Positions 13,001 to 24,200 of a stretch of DNA of 64,000 nucleotides are shown piece after piece. Position numbers and translations under genes: made by a program. Location of the stretch: NCBI GenBank assembly GCA_024500155.1, contig CM044879.1, positions 19,979,572 to 20,043,571 of the forward strand, read 5' to 3'. Within the stretch, counting starts at the first letter, position 1. Each line of letters opens with the position of its first letter. Below the pieces are notes generated by a model. It was not told the DNA's origin. It made no database searches and was given only the letters and a program-made list of their open reading frames with translations. The DNA is from Chenopodium formosanum. Taxonomy: Eukaryota; Streptophyta; Magnoliopsida; Caryophyllales; Amaranthaceae.

Positions 13001-16000
13001 ACAAAGCTAATTGAGTCAAAAGAAGGTCAACACTTTCAACAACGCTTTTATAATCAAATGAAAGTCAAATACATTCAAAAAAGCTTTTTGAATAAAATGA
13101 AAGTCAATTGCATTCCACTATGCGAATTGAGTCAAATGAAAGTCAAATACATTCAACAAAGCTAATTGAGTCAAATGAAAGTCAAACACATTCAAACAAA
13201 GATTTTTCAATCACATGAAAGTCAAATGCATTCAACAAAGCTAATTGAGTCAAATGAAAGTCAAAAACTTTCAACAAAGCTTTTAGAATCAAATGAAAGT
13301 CAAATACATTCAAACAAAGCTTTTTGAATCAGATAAAAGTCTATTGCATTCCACAATGCTAATTTAGTCAAATGAAAGTCAAACACATTCAACAAAGCTA
13401 ATTGAGTCAAATGAAAGTCAAACACATTCAAACAAAGCTTTTTGAATCAAACGAAAGTTAAATTCATTCAAACAAAGCTTTTTGAATCAAATGAAAGTCA
13501 ATTGCATTCCACAATGCGAATTGAGTTAAATGGAAGTCAAACACATTCAACAAAGCTAATTGAGTCAACTGAAAGTCAAACACATTCAAACAAAACTAAT
13601 TTAGTCAACTGAAAGTCAATTGCATTCCACAATGCTAATTGAGTCAATTGAAAGTCAAACACATTCAACAAAGCTAATTGAGTCAAATGAAAGTCAAACA
13701 CATTCAAACAAAGCTTTTTCAATCAAATGAAAGTCAAATGCATTCAACAAAGCTAATTGAGTCAAATGAAAGTCAAACACTTTCAACAAAGCTTTTAGAA
13801 TCAAATGAAAGTCAAATACATTCAAACAAAGCTTTTTGAATCAGATAAAAGTCAATTGCATTCCACAATGCTAATTTAGTCAAATGAAAGTCAAACACAT
13901 TCAAACAAAGCTTTTTCAATCAAATGAAAGTCAAATGCATTCAACAAAGCTCATTGAGTCAAATGAAAGTCAAACACTTTCAACAAAGCTTTTAGAATCA
14001 AATGAAAGTCAAATTCATTCAAACAAACCTTTATGAATCAAATGAAAGTCAATTGCATTCCACAATGCTAATTGAGTCAAATGAAAGTCAAAGACTTTCA
14101 ATAAAGCTAATTGATTCAACTGAAAGTCAAACACATTCAAACAAAGCTTTTTGAATCAAATGAAAGTCAATTGCATTCCACAATGCTAATTGTGTCAAAC
14201 GTAACTCAAACACATTGAACAAAGCGAATTGAGTCAAATGAAAGTCAAACACATTTAAACAAAGCTTTTTTAATCAAGTGAAAGTCAAATGCATTCAACA
14301 AAGCTAATTGAGTCAAATGAAAGTCAAACACTTTCAACAAAGCTTTTAGAATGAAATGAAAGTCAAATACATTCAAACAAAGCTTTTTGAATCAAATGAA
14401 AGTCAATTGCATTCCACAATGCTAATTGAATCAAATGAAAGTCAAACACTTTCAATAAAGCTAATTGAGTCAAATGAAAGTCAAATACATTCAAACAAAG
14501 CTTTTTGAATCAAATGAAAGTCAATTGCATTCCACAATGCTAATTGAGTCAAATGAAAGTCAAACACATTCAACAAAGCTAATTGAGTCATATAAGAGTT
14601 AAATACATTCAAACAAAGCTTTTTCAGTCAAATGAAAGTCAAATGCATTCAACAAAGCTAATTAAGTCAAAAGAAGGTCAACACTTTCAACAACACTTTT
14701 ATAATCAAATGAAAGTCAAATACATTCAAAAAAGCTTTTTGAATAAAATGAAAGTCAATTGCATTCCACTATGCGAATTGAGTCAAATGAAAGTCAAATA
14801 CATTCAACAAAGCTAATTGAGTCAAATGAAAGTCAAACACATTCAAACAAAGATTTTTCAATCAAATGAAAGTCAAATGCATTCAACAAAGCTAATTGAG
14901 TCAAATGAAAGTCAAAAACTTTCAACAAAGCTTTTAGAATCGAATGAAAGTCAAATACATTGAAACAAAGCTTTTTGAATCAGATAAAAGTCTATTGCAT
15001 TCCACAATGCTAATTTAGTCAAATGAAAGTCAAACACATTCAACAAAGCTAATTGAGTCAAATGAAAGTCAAACACATTCAAACAAAGCTTTTTGAATCA
15101 AACGAAAATCAAATTCATTCAAACAAAGCTTTTTGAATCAAATGAAAGTCAATTGCATTCCACAATGCGAATTGAGTTAAATGGAAGTCAAACACATTCA
15201 ACAAAGCTAATTGAGTCAACTGAAAGTCAAACACATTCAAACAAAGCTAATTTAGTCAACTGAAAGTCAATTGCATTCCACAATGCTAATTGAGTCAATT
15301 GAAAGTCAAACACATTCAACAAAGCTAATTGAGTCAAATGAAAGTCAAACACATTCAAACAAAGCTTTTTCAATCAAATAAAAGTCAAATGCATTCAACA
15401 AAGCTAATTTAGTCAAATGAAAGTCAAACACTTTCAACAAAGCTTTTAGAATCAAATGAAAGTCAAATACATTCAAACAAAGCTTTTTGAATCAGATAAA
15501 AGTCAATTGCATTCCACAATGCTAATTTAGTCAAATGAAAGTCAAACACATTCAAACAAAGCTTTTTCAATCAAATGAAAGTCAAATGCATTCAACAAAG
15601 CTCATTGAGTCAAATGAAAGTCAAACACTTTCAACAAAGCTTTTAGAATCAAATGAAAGTCAAATTCATTCAAACAAACCTTTATGAATCAAATGAAAGT
15701 CAATTGCATTCCACAATGCTAATTAAGTCAAATGAAAGTTAAAGACTTTCAATAAGGCTAATTGATTCAACTGAAAGTCAAACACATTCAAACAAAGCTT
15801 TTTGAATCAAATGAAAGTCAATTGCATTCCACAATGCTAATTGTGTCAAACGTAACTCAAACACATTGAACAAAGCGAATTGAGTCAAATGAAAGTCAAA
15901 CACATTTAAACAAAGCTTTTTTAATCAAGTGAAAGTCAAATGCATTCAACAAAGCTAATTGAGTCAAATGAAAGTCAAACACTTTCAACAAAGCTTTTAG

Positions 16001-16020
16001 AATGAAATGAAAGTCAAATA
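10080..16020 (+). repeat. 1,769-bp higher-order repeat, about 3.4 copies
   Basis: Private variants recur at a fixed offset: CCTTTATGAATC at about 10490, 12260, 14029 and 15680 (offsets 1,769, 1,769, 1,651), and TTGAGTCATATAAGAGTTAAA at about 11163, 12932 and 14583. The last interval is 118 bp shorter, which equals three monomers (39+39+40). The missing block lies just after 14110 and is also absent from the next copy. Copies differ at very few sites, so amplification is recent. The unit corresponds to about 45 monomers. Confidence 0.88.
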
Positions 16021-18076
16021 CATTCAAAAAAGCTTTTTGAATAAAATGAAAGTCAATTGCATTCCACAATGCGAATTGAGTCAAATGAAAGTCAAACCCA
16101 TTCAACAAAGCAAATTGAGTCAACTGAAAGGCAAACACATTCAAACAAAGCTTTTGGAATCAAATGAAAGTCAAATGCATTCAACAAAGCATATTGAGTC
16201 CAATGAAAGTCAAACACTTTTAACAAAGCTTTTACAATCAAATGAAAGTCAAATACATTCAAATAAAGCTTTTTGAATCAAATGAAAGTCAATTGCATTC
16301 CACAATGCTAATTGAATCAAATGAAAGTCAAACACTTTCAACAAAGCTTTTAGAATCAAATGAAAGTCAAATACATTCAAACAAAGCTTTTTGAATCAGA
16401 TCAAAGTCAATTGCATTCAACAATGCTAATTTAGTCAAATGAAAGTCAAACACGTTCAACAAATCTAATTGAGTCAAATGAAAGTCAAACACATTCAAAC
16501 AAAGCTTTTTGAATCAAATGAAAGTCAAATGCATTCAGCAAAGCTAATTGAGTCAAATGAAAGTCAAATACTTTCAACAAAGCTTTTAAAATCAAATGAA
16601 AGTCAAATACATACAAACAAAGCTTTTTGAATCAAATGTTAGTCAATTGCATTCCACAATGCTAATTGAGTCAAATGAAAGTCAAACATTTTAAACAAAG
16701 CTAATTGAGTCACTTGAACGTCAAACATATTCAAACAAAGCTTTTAGAAACAAATGAAAGTCAAATGCATTCAACAAAGCTAATTGAGTCAAATGAAAGT
16801 CAAACACTTTCAACAAAGCTTTTAGAATAAAATTAAAGTCAAATACATTCAAACAAAGCTTTTTGAATCAAATGAAAGTCAATTGCATTCCACAATGTTA
16901 ATTGAGTCAAATGAAAGTCAAACACATTCAACAAAGCTAATTGAGTCAAATAAAAGTCAAATACATTCAAACAAAGCTTTTTGAATCAAATGAAAGTCTA
17001 ATGCATTCAACAAAGCTAATTGAGTCAAATGAAACTCAAATACTTTTAACAATGCTTTTAGATACAAATGAAAGTCAAATACATTCAACCAAAGCTTTTT
17101 GAATCGAATGAAAGTCAAATGCATTCAACAAAGCTAATTGAGTCAAATGAAAGTCAAATACTTTCAACAAAGCTTTTAGAATCAAATGAAAGTCAAATAA
17201 ATTCAACCAAAGCTTTTTGAATTAAATGAAAGTCACTTGAACGTCAAACACATTCAAACAAAGCTTTTTGAATCAAATGAAAGTCAATTGCATTCTACAA
17301 TGCTAATTGATTCAAATGAGAGTCAAACACATTTAACAAAGCTAATTGAACCAAATGAAAGTCAAACACATTTAAACAAAGTATTATGAATCAAATGAAA
17401 GTCAAATGCATTCAACAAAGCTAATTCAGTTAATTGAAAGTCAAACACTTTCAACATAGGTTTTAGAATCATATGAAAGTCAAATACATTCAAACAAAGC
17501 TTTTTGAATCAAATGAAAGTCGATTGCATTCCAAAATGCAAATTGAGTCAAATGAAAGTCAAACACATTCAACAAAGCTAATTGAGTCAAATGAAAGTCA
17601 AACACATTCAAACAAAGCTTGTTGAATAAAATGAATAAAAATGCATTTAACAAAGCTAATTGAGTCAAATGAAAGTCAAACACATTCAAACAAAGGTTTT
17701 TGAATCAAATGAAAGTCAAATGCATTCAGCAAAGCTAATTGAGTCAAATGAAAGTCAAATACTTTCAACAAAGCTTTTAGAAACAAATGAAAGTCAAATA
17801 TATTCAAACAAAGCTTTTTGAATCAAATGAAAGTCAAATGCATTCAACAAAGCTAATTGAGTCTAATGAAAGTCAAACACTTTCAACAAAGCTTTTATAA
17901 TCAAATGATAGTCAAAATACATTCAAACAAAGCTTTTTGAATCAAATGAAAGTCAAATGCATTCAACAAAGCTAATTGAGTCAAATGAAAGTCAAACACT
18001 TTCAACAAAGCTTTTAGATTCAAATGAAAGTCAAATACATTAAAAAACGCTTTTTGAATCAAATGAAAGTCAATTG

Positions 18077-18081
18077 CATTT
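18077..18081. repeat. Target-site duplication, left copy
   Basis: CATTT lies immediately before the TG of the 5' LTR. It pairs with CATTC directly after the 3' LTR. The uninterrupted satellite reads GCATTCC, so the left copy has a C to T change. A 5-bp duplication is normal for Ty3/gypsy integrases. Confidence 0.8.
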
Positions 18082-18129
18082 TGATTAGGGGATTTTTTAC
18101 CCTAGCTGCGTGGACCAATGAGGGGCTAC

Positions 18130-18135
18130 CACGTG
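18130..18135. promoter_or_regulatory. G-box CACGTG in 5' LTR U3
   Basis: The palindrome CACGTG lies within CCACGTGTC, 172 bp upstream of the LTR TATA box. Plant bZIP and bHLH factors bind this core. Regulation is inferred and not shown here. Confidence 0.45.
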
Positions 18136-18306
18136 TCAAGGGCTGGCAGGTCACCTCTGACCTATCCCAGTTGACACATGGCCTTCCTAGATACATTCTC
18201 AGAATGGCGGCTTTCAGAGGCCCAATTTCCCAAACACATTGATTGCGGCGTAGCCCATCTGTCCTAGGTCAGATGACCTAGGGGAGGGCACCTTTCCCAA
18301 GGATCC

Positions 18307-18314
18307 TATAAATA
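18307..18314 (+). promoter_or_regulatory. LTR TATA box
   Basis: TATAAATA in a CCTATAAATAGGGAG context, about 280 bp before the LTR end. This is the expected spacing for transcription starting in the LTR and running into gag. The 3' LTR has the same box at 29158-29165. Confidence 0.8.
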
Positions 18315-18588
18315 GGGAGATTTTCCCTCAAAATGGGGGACATTGAGAAATTCACCAAACATTTATTACATCCTATTTTCTCTCTCATCAGAGAACTCCT
18401 GAGCTTGGAATCCAAGCAGATCCCCACCTTAAATTCCGCACTTTTTACTCTCCTTTAAGTTACTAACTTGAGCGTTGGAGGCGGAGCACCACCCAAACGG
18501 TGTCTTCGTTGATTTTGCAGGTACAGAAGCCCTCCGGACCAGTCTTCGAGTTGTAACTCTCCCAAGGGACAAAAACACCCAAAACATT

Positions 18589-18606
18589 TGGCGCCGTCTG
18601 TGAGGA
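18589..18606 (+). other. Primer binding site
   Basis: TGGCGCCGTCTGTGAGGA starts 2 nt after the 5' LTR. It begins with TGG, complementary to a tRNA 3' CCA, and primes minus-strand DNA synthesis. TGGCGCC-type sites occur in plant Tat and Athila elements. I could not verify the tRNA from the sequence. Confidence 0.75.
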
Positions 18607-18618
18607 GGTTACCTCAAG

Positions 18619-20461
18619 ATGGTTCAAAATTCTGTACCGATTCACAATTCTACCTCTCTACGTCCGGGTACTCAGTCGGGTAACCCGGAAGACTTGCAGC
18701 CGGTTATTCAGCCGGTAGGATTTGAAATCCCCCAGCCTCCACCTCAGCCTCAGCCAGAGGTATTCACTGAGGAGGAGGATGAAGAAGAAGACAATGATGT
18801 TGAGACTTACATCTCTAGGGATGGTTCTCTCATCTCTGGATCAAGCAGGCCCTAGCAGCCGGCCCACTGGGAGGTCAGATGGGGAAACCCGGAAGACCAG
18901 AGGAGAAGCTCGAATCACCCGGAACGAGCTCATGAAATTCATGAACTCCTTCAAGGGTGAAATCAAGAAGATGATCAACAACAAGGCAGGCTCTTCCAAG
19001 AGTCAGCCGGCTAAAAAGACTCCCAATGATGGGAAGAAGAAGAAGTCGGTCAAGGACAGGCAGCCAACTCCCCATCCAAAGGAGAAGGCAGCCGCAACAC
19101 TTGATTGGTCTAAGATTCTGATGCCCCGGCGACCCCAGCCGGAGGCTAGAAAAACGTCCACCTTCGATGCTAGAGAAGTCATCAATCGAAGGAGGCAGCA
19201 GCAGTCTGAGTCAGCTTCTACCTCAAGCTTTCCAGACAGCTTCAAGCAAGCTTCCGCAAGGAACTTTATGTCCTTGCATGAGAGTCGGACAGGCGGTAAA
19301 TCCGTCAACACCGAACCTCAGCTGATGATAGGGTCTATGCCATACGCACCCCAGGCGCAGTATGGGCAATATGGCCTCCAGTTCATGCAGCCACCCCCAT
19401 TCGGAGGTTAGGCGGCATATACTAATGCCCAGCCACTGGACTGGCAGCTCCGGCTGATGAGGCTAGGCGAACAGCCGTCTGCCTTTGCAGCCAATATAAC
19501 CGAGGCGGCTCAGCCGACCAAGGTTAAAAACATTTTGGTTGGTGCTTATGATGGCACCACCAACCCTGAAGATCACCTGATGGCATACACCAACCTAATG
19601 TGTTTACAAGGTTGGGATGACGCCACCTGGTGCCGCTGCTTTCCGGCTACATTGAAGGGCATTGCCCAGCAATGGTTTGGCAACTTGCCAGCCGGATCTA
19701 TTGATTGCTTCAAGAAGCTAGCCTTCTTGTTTGCCACCAACTTCTCAATGAACATCCCTGATAAGAAGACAAGTTTAGACTTGAGCACCATTAAGCAGGG
19801 AGAGAGAGAAGGGCTACGCTCATATGTCAGGCGGTTCAACCTGGTCAGAATTCAGATCCAGGGGCTGTCTGACGAGGTAGCATTTACAGACTTTTTCAAG
19901 GGTCTGAGAGACGGGTTGACTTTTAAGTTTGACCTTGTCAGAAAAGGGGCTTTCACGCTACAGGCGGCCCTGAGGGAGGCGGAAAGCTATATACAAGCAA
20001 CCGACCTCTGTACGCCTGGTAACCAGTCAGACTCCAAGAAGTCTGACAAACAAAAAGAGAGTCGGTCTGCTCAGCCGGCGAAGAAAAAAGAAGAGAGCAA
20101 GAAAAGAAAAGAAGTCTGGGCGGTCAGTGATTCTGAGCAGCCGTCCCAGAAAAAGAAAAAAGAGTTTAAATCGTACGTTCCCCGGTACGAGTTTAACAAG
20201 GATTGTAACTCCATCCTCATGGAGGTAAAGGACCGGCTGTCCATTGAGAAGCCGAATCCAATGAAGAGTTCCGTTCAATCCCGGAACAAGAACAAATATT
20301 GTCAATTCCATGAGGTTGGCCATGACACCAACGACTGCTTCAGTTTACAGCGGACGTTGGACCGTCTGGCTGACAAAGGACATTTGAAGTCCTATATTTC
20401 TAAGTCCCCAGCCGGGGCTAAAAAGAAGAACAAGAGCCAGTCCTCTAAGGCTGCCTCCTAG
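18619..20461 (+). pseudogene. gag: gag (capsid/nucleocapsid), disrupted
   Basis: The first ATG (18619) follows the PBS by 12 nt. That frame runs about 78 codons through a proline- and acid-rich stretch (EEEDEEED) and stops at 18855. The protein-like reading then continues in the next frame from about 18850, which means a one-base frameshift. This frame has a TAG at 19409-19411 and resumes to the TAG at 20459-20461. The 19457-20461 part holds the retrotransposon Gag capsid region (W-rich, with WDDATWCRCFP and QQWFGNLP, then a helical region with EGLRSYVRRFN), a Lys-rich linker, and a knuckle at 20300-20338 (YCQFH, GHDTNDC), the variant Cys/His arrangement of Tat gags. Gag forms the virus-like particle in the cytoplasm. 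The next frame downstream is the same as that of protease. Confidence 0.85.
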
Positions 20462-21232
20462 CCTGCAAGTAGTTCGGAAACCGACAGGGATCCGGTCTAC
20501 ACCATAGCAGGCGGATTTTCCTATGGTGGCCCTACCATCCGGGGCACCAAAAGCCATCTTCGAAAGATGGATAAGGATGATGAGAAGCAGGCGTCTGCCA
20601 GCTCCACTTTTCCAGATGTCCTCATTACTGAGAAGGACAGGGGCAGCGTCCGCCGCCCGCATGACGATCCGGTTGTCATTGAATGCAAGGTCGCCAACCA
20701 GTTAGTTGGGCGTATCCTTATTGACACCGGCAGCTCGTCGGACATCATTAGTCTCCGGTGCTTGCAGAAGCTGAAATACAACTCCAGCAGCATGCATCCG
20801 GTTACCCACCCCTTGGTTGGTTTTGGGGGTGGGATGGTCTATCCAGCCGGAAGAATTGACCTACCCATCCGGCTGGGTGAGAAGGGCCAAGGACGACATA
20901 TAGTCGTCAGATTCTTGGTCGTTGAGGAGTTGACCGCCTACAACATCATTCTTGGCAGGCCAACCCTCAACGAAGCCAAGGCTGTAATCATCCCTTCTCT
21001 CATGCTCATCAAGTATGAGAGGGATGATGGTTCTGTTGGTTCCCTGAACGGGGATCAGAAGACGGCCAGGGAGTGTTACCTCTCAGCCGTCAAGGATACT
21101 GTGGCCGCAGACGGCCAAGGAAAGGAACCAATAGACCTTGACAATGTCAAGGATGCTCCCTCACTTCCACCAGCAGCCGGAAAAAAGAGAAAAGCTGCAG
21201 AGCTGGTGGTGGTGAAGAAAGAAAAGAAATAG
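20462..21232 (+). CDS. pro: Retroviral-type aspartic protease region of pol
   Basis: Open in the same frame as gag, directly after the gag TAG, up to a TAG at 21230-21232. The first in-frame ATG is 20567, but there is no need for independent initiation if the upstream TAG is bypassed. The active site is LIDTGSSSDI, with the Asp codon at 20723-20725. The second conserved strand YNIILGRPTL appears about 75 residues later, normal for a dimeric retropepsin. The tail is Lys-rich (KKRKAAELVVVKKEKK) and precedes the stop. The enzyme would cut Gag and Pol during particle maturation. The motif residues are intact. Confidence 0.88.
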   Translation, partial: PASSSETDRDPVYTIAGGFSYGGPTIRGTKSHLRKMDKDDEKQASASSTFPDVLITEKDRGSVRRPHDDPVVIECKVANQLVGRILIDTGSSSDIISLRCLQKLKYNSSSMHPVTHPLVGFGGGMVYPAGRIDLPIRLGEKGQGRHIVVRFLVVEELTAYNIILGRPTLNEAKAVIIPSLMLIKYERDDGSVGSLNGDQKTARECYLSAVKDTVAADGQGKEPIDLDNVKDAPSLPPAAGKKRKAAELVVVKKEKK

Positions 21233-21238
21233 CAGTCA
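21230..21238 (+). promoter_or_regulatory. Candidate stop-codon readthrough site between PR and RT
   Basis: The codons are AAA TAG CAG TCA. This fits UAG-CAR-YYA, the context that allows UAG readthrough in tobacco mosaic virus. The frame is open on both sides (protease before, RT after), so one bypassed stop would give a PR-RT-RNaseH-IN product. Alternatives are a CAG to TAG mutation, or removal by splicing as in Ogre elements. Confidence 0.5.
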
Positions 21239-24200
21239 CTGACCGGTGAACGGTCAGAGGAACTCCGTCCCCAACCGGCTGGTGAAAGTATTGATCTTGT
21301 TCTGGACGACAGCCGTCCAGAGCGAACTATTAAGGTTGGGACGGTTGCTAATGCTGTTCTGGGTGCAGACTTGCACCTCCTGCTGAAAGAGTTCAAAGAT
21401 GTGTTTGCCTTTGAAGTGGAAGAGATGCCAGGCATCAGCCCGGATCTTGCTGTCCACAAACTCGCCGTGGATCCAAAAATGAAGCCCATCCGGCAAAAGA
21501 AGAGAAACCACGGTGAGGAAAGAAGTCAGGCGGCAGCTGCCGAAGTAAAAAAGCTGTTGGATGCCAGGTTCATTCAGCCTTGTAATTTCCCCGACTGGGT
21601 GGCAAACGTTGTGCTTGTAAAGAAGCCGAATGGTACCTGGCGGATGTGTGTAGATTACACAGATCTCAACAAGGCATGCCCAAAGGATAGTTATCCGCTT
21701 CCAAAAATTGACAGTTTGGTCGATTCAACAGCCGGTCATGCCTTGATGAGTTTTATGGATGCCTACTCCGGCTTCCATCAGATACCTCTGTGGAAAAAAG
21801 ATCAAGAAAAGACGGCCTTCGTCACTGATCAGGGGTTATTCTGCTATACTGTGATGCTGTTTGGCTTGAAGAATGTGCCGGCTACGTTCCAACGGATGAT
21901 TAATACAGTCTTCATTAATCAAATTGGGAGGAATGTAGAGGCGTATATTGATGACATGATAGTCAAATCCAAGCAGCACGTGGATCACCTTGCTGATCTC
22001 CGAGAAACCTTCACCACACTCAGGCGGCATAAGGTTATGTTAAATCCTAAGAAATGCGTCTTTGGTGTTGAGTCTGGGAAGTTTCTCGGATTCCTGATTG
22101 ATCAAAGGGGGATAGAGGCTAACCCTGAGAAGATACAGGCGGTAATTGACATGAAGTCACCCCGCACTGTCAAGGAAGTTCAGAGACTCACCGGTTGCCT
22201 GACCGCCTTGGGGAGGTTCCTCAGCCGGTCAGGTGACAAATGCCTTTACTTCTTCCAAGCAATCAGGAAGAAGACTAGATTTGAATGGGGGGATGATGCT
22301 GAGGCGGCATTCCAGAAGTTGAAAGAACACTTGCACTCTTTGCCAAGGCTTGTTAGTCCTTTGCCAAGAGAAAAGTTGTACATGTACCTAGCCGTCTCAG
22401 ACCATGCTCTCAGTGCCGTTCTCCTTGCTGAACGAGACGGTACACAGCTCCCGGTATATTTCATTAGCCATGTGTTAAAAAATGCTGAACTCAGGTACCC
22501 CATGGTGGAAAAATTTGGTCTTGCTCTATATATGGCCTTCAAAAAGTTGAAACCATACTTCCTGGCACATCCGGTGGTAATCTACACCGACCAGCCCCTC
22601 AAGCGGCCAATGTCCACTCTGGAGTCATCCGGCAGAATGCTGAAATGGGCTATTGAAATGCAAAGTCTTGAAATCTCCTACGAACCAAGGAAAGCAGTGA
22701 AAGGTCAGGCGTTTGCCGACTTCATTGTTGAAATGACTCGTCCGGTTCTCCCGGATAATGTTGATCAGGTTTGGAAGGTGTATGTAGTCGGGAGCTCTAC
22801 AAAGAACGGCTGTGGTGCAGGCATAGTTTGTGAATCTCCAGAAGGAGATAGATATGAGTATGCACTACGGTTCAAGTTTCAGGCCTCGAATAATGAGGCG
22901 GAGTATGAAGCCTTGCTAGCCGGAATCCGCATGTGTAAGGCAGCAGGGGCAACAAAGATTGACGCCCACTCTGATTCTCAGTTGGTTGTTAGCCAGTATG
23001 AGGGCACTTATGAAGCGACCCATCCGGCAATGATCAAATATCTTCAGGCTGTCAAAGATGAGGCTGGGACACTTGAGGAGTTCAGATTGAATCAAGTGCC
23101 CCGGTCAAATAACCACCCGGCGGATGCACTATCAAAATTGGCATCATCCGCCTGCCATGATACGCCTCGGTCAGTCTTTTGGGAAGTTCTTGAAAAACGA
23201 AGTATTTATGAAGAGCCCATTGGAATTCTAGATCGAAGTTCTACTTGGATGGATGGCATCCGGGCGTATCTTGCAGACGGCACGCTCCCTGATTCATCTC
23301 AGGAAGCAGCCGTCATGAAAAAGAGAGCAGCAAACTTCGAGTTGAGAAACGGAGAACTCTTCAAGGCTGGTTTTCTCAAGCCCTTGTTGAAATGTGTTAC
23401 CCCAGAAAAGGGGAAGGAGGTACTCGAAGAGCTGCATGCGGGATTTTGCGCCTCCCATATAGGCGGCAAGTCCCTAGCCGTCAGAGCCAGGCGACATTAT
23501 TTTTGGCCTACCCTCGAGGCAGATGCCAAGGAATTTGTGAAGAAATGTGATAAATGCCAGAGGTTTGGCAAGCTAATACATCGCCCGGCTACTGATCTGA
23601 CGGCAATCCACAGCCCAGTCCCGTTTTCTAAATGGGGCATGGACATATTGGGTCCATATACGCCTGCTCCAGGCGGAAAGCGCTATATTTTGGTGGCTGT
23701 GGATTATTTCACCAAATGGGTGGAGGCGGAGGCAGTTAAGAATATCATGATAAAGGATGCCATCTCGTTCATATGGAAGAATATTATCACCCGGTTTGGG
23801 GTACATATGTCTATGGTGTTTGATAATGGTCAGTTTGAAACGCCTCAGCTCAAGACTTGGTTAGGAGATCAGGGCATCTCAAGTTATTTTGCCTCAGTCG
23901 GCCGTCCTCAAGCAAATGGTCAGGTTGAGGCATTCAACAAACTCATCTCAGACGGAATCAAAAAGAAAATTGAAAGAGCCGGTGGCCTATGGGCTGAAGA
24001 GTTAATTCATGTGTTATGGGCCATCCGGACAACTGCTAAGGGGTCAACCGGAGAAACCCCGTTTCTCAAGGTATACGGGGCTGAAGCCGTTTTACCCATT
24101 GAACACTATGAGCCTACGCTCAGAGTGATGCTCTATGATGAAGAGGCAAATTGGGAGGCCATGCGGCTGGCATTGGACTCCCTCCCGGAATGCAGGGGCA

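Larger units (their letters stand above)
439..18081 (+). repeat. 39/40-bp satellite array, block 1
   Basis: This is an uninterrupted head-to-tail array of roughly 450 monomers. Each monomer carries a conserved core TCAAATGAAAGTCAA followed by a variable half. Five or six types recur: ACACATTCAACAAAGCTAATTGA (A), ATGCATTCAACAAAGC (B), ACACTTTCAACAAAGCTTTTAGA (C), ATACATTCAAACAAAGCTTTTTGA (D, and D' with ACAC), and TTGCATTCCACAATGC (E). A, B, C and E are 39 bp; D types are 40 bp because of one extra A. A frequent order is E-A-D'-B-C-D, about 236 bp. AAGCTT (HindIII) occurs in C and D types, so a HindIII ladder is expected. I see no gene, RNA gene or promoter here. Open frames arise because 39 bp is 13 codons. 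Confidence 0.95.
18082..18586 (+). repeat. 5' LTR (505 bp)
   Basis: Starts TGATTAGGGGATTTTTTACC and ends CACCCAAAACA, the usual TG...CA. It matches 28932-29437 along its full length with 13 substitutions (9 transitions, 4 transversions) and one 1-bp indel. It contains a TATA box at 18307 and a G-box CACGTG at 18130-18135. The second G-box of the 3' LTR is mutated here to CACATG. Confidence 0.97.

Noticed and set aside
1..18081. CRISPR-like array
   Set aside because: The repeats are contiguous and all parts are related to each other. There are no unique spacers, leader or cas genes.
18463..18645. Minus-strand 60-codon frame across the LTR/gag start
   Set aside because: It overlaps LTR, PBS and the gag start codon and has no protein features.
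18722..19411. Separate 229-codon gene starting at 18722
   Set aside because: Its first 40 or so codons are the wrong frame over the gag N-terminus. Only the part after about 18850 reads as gag.
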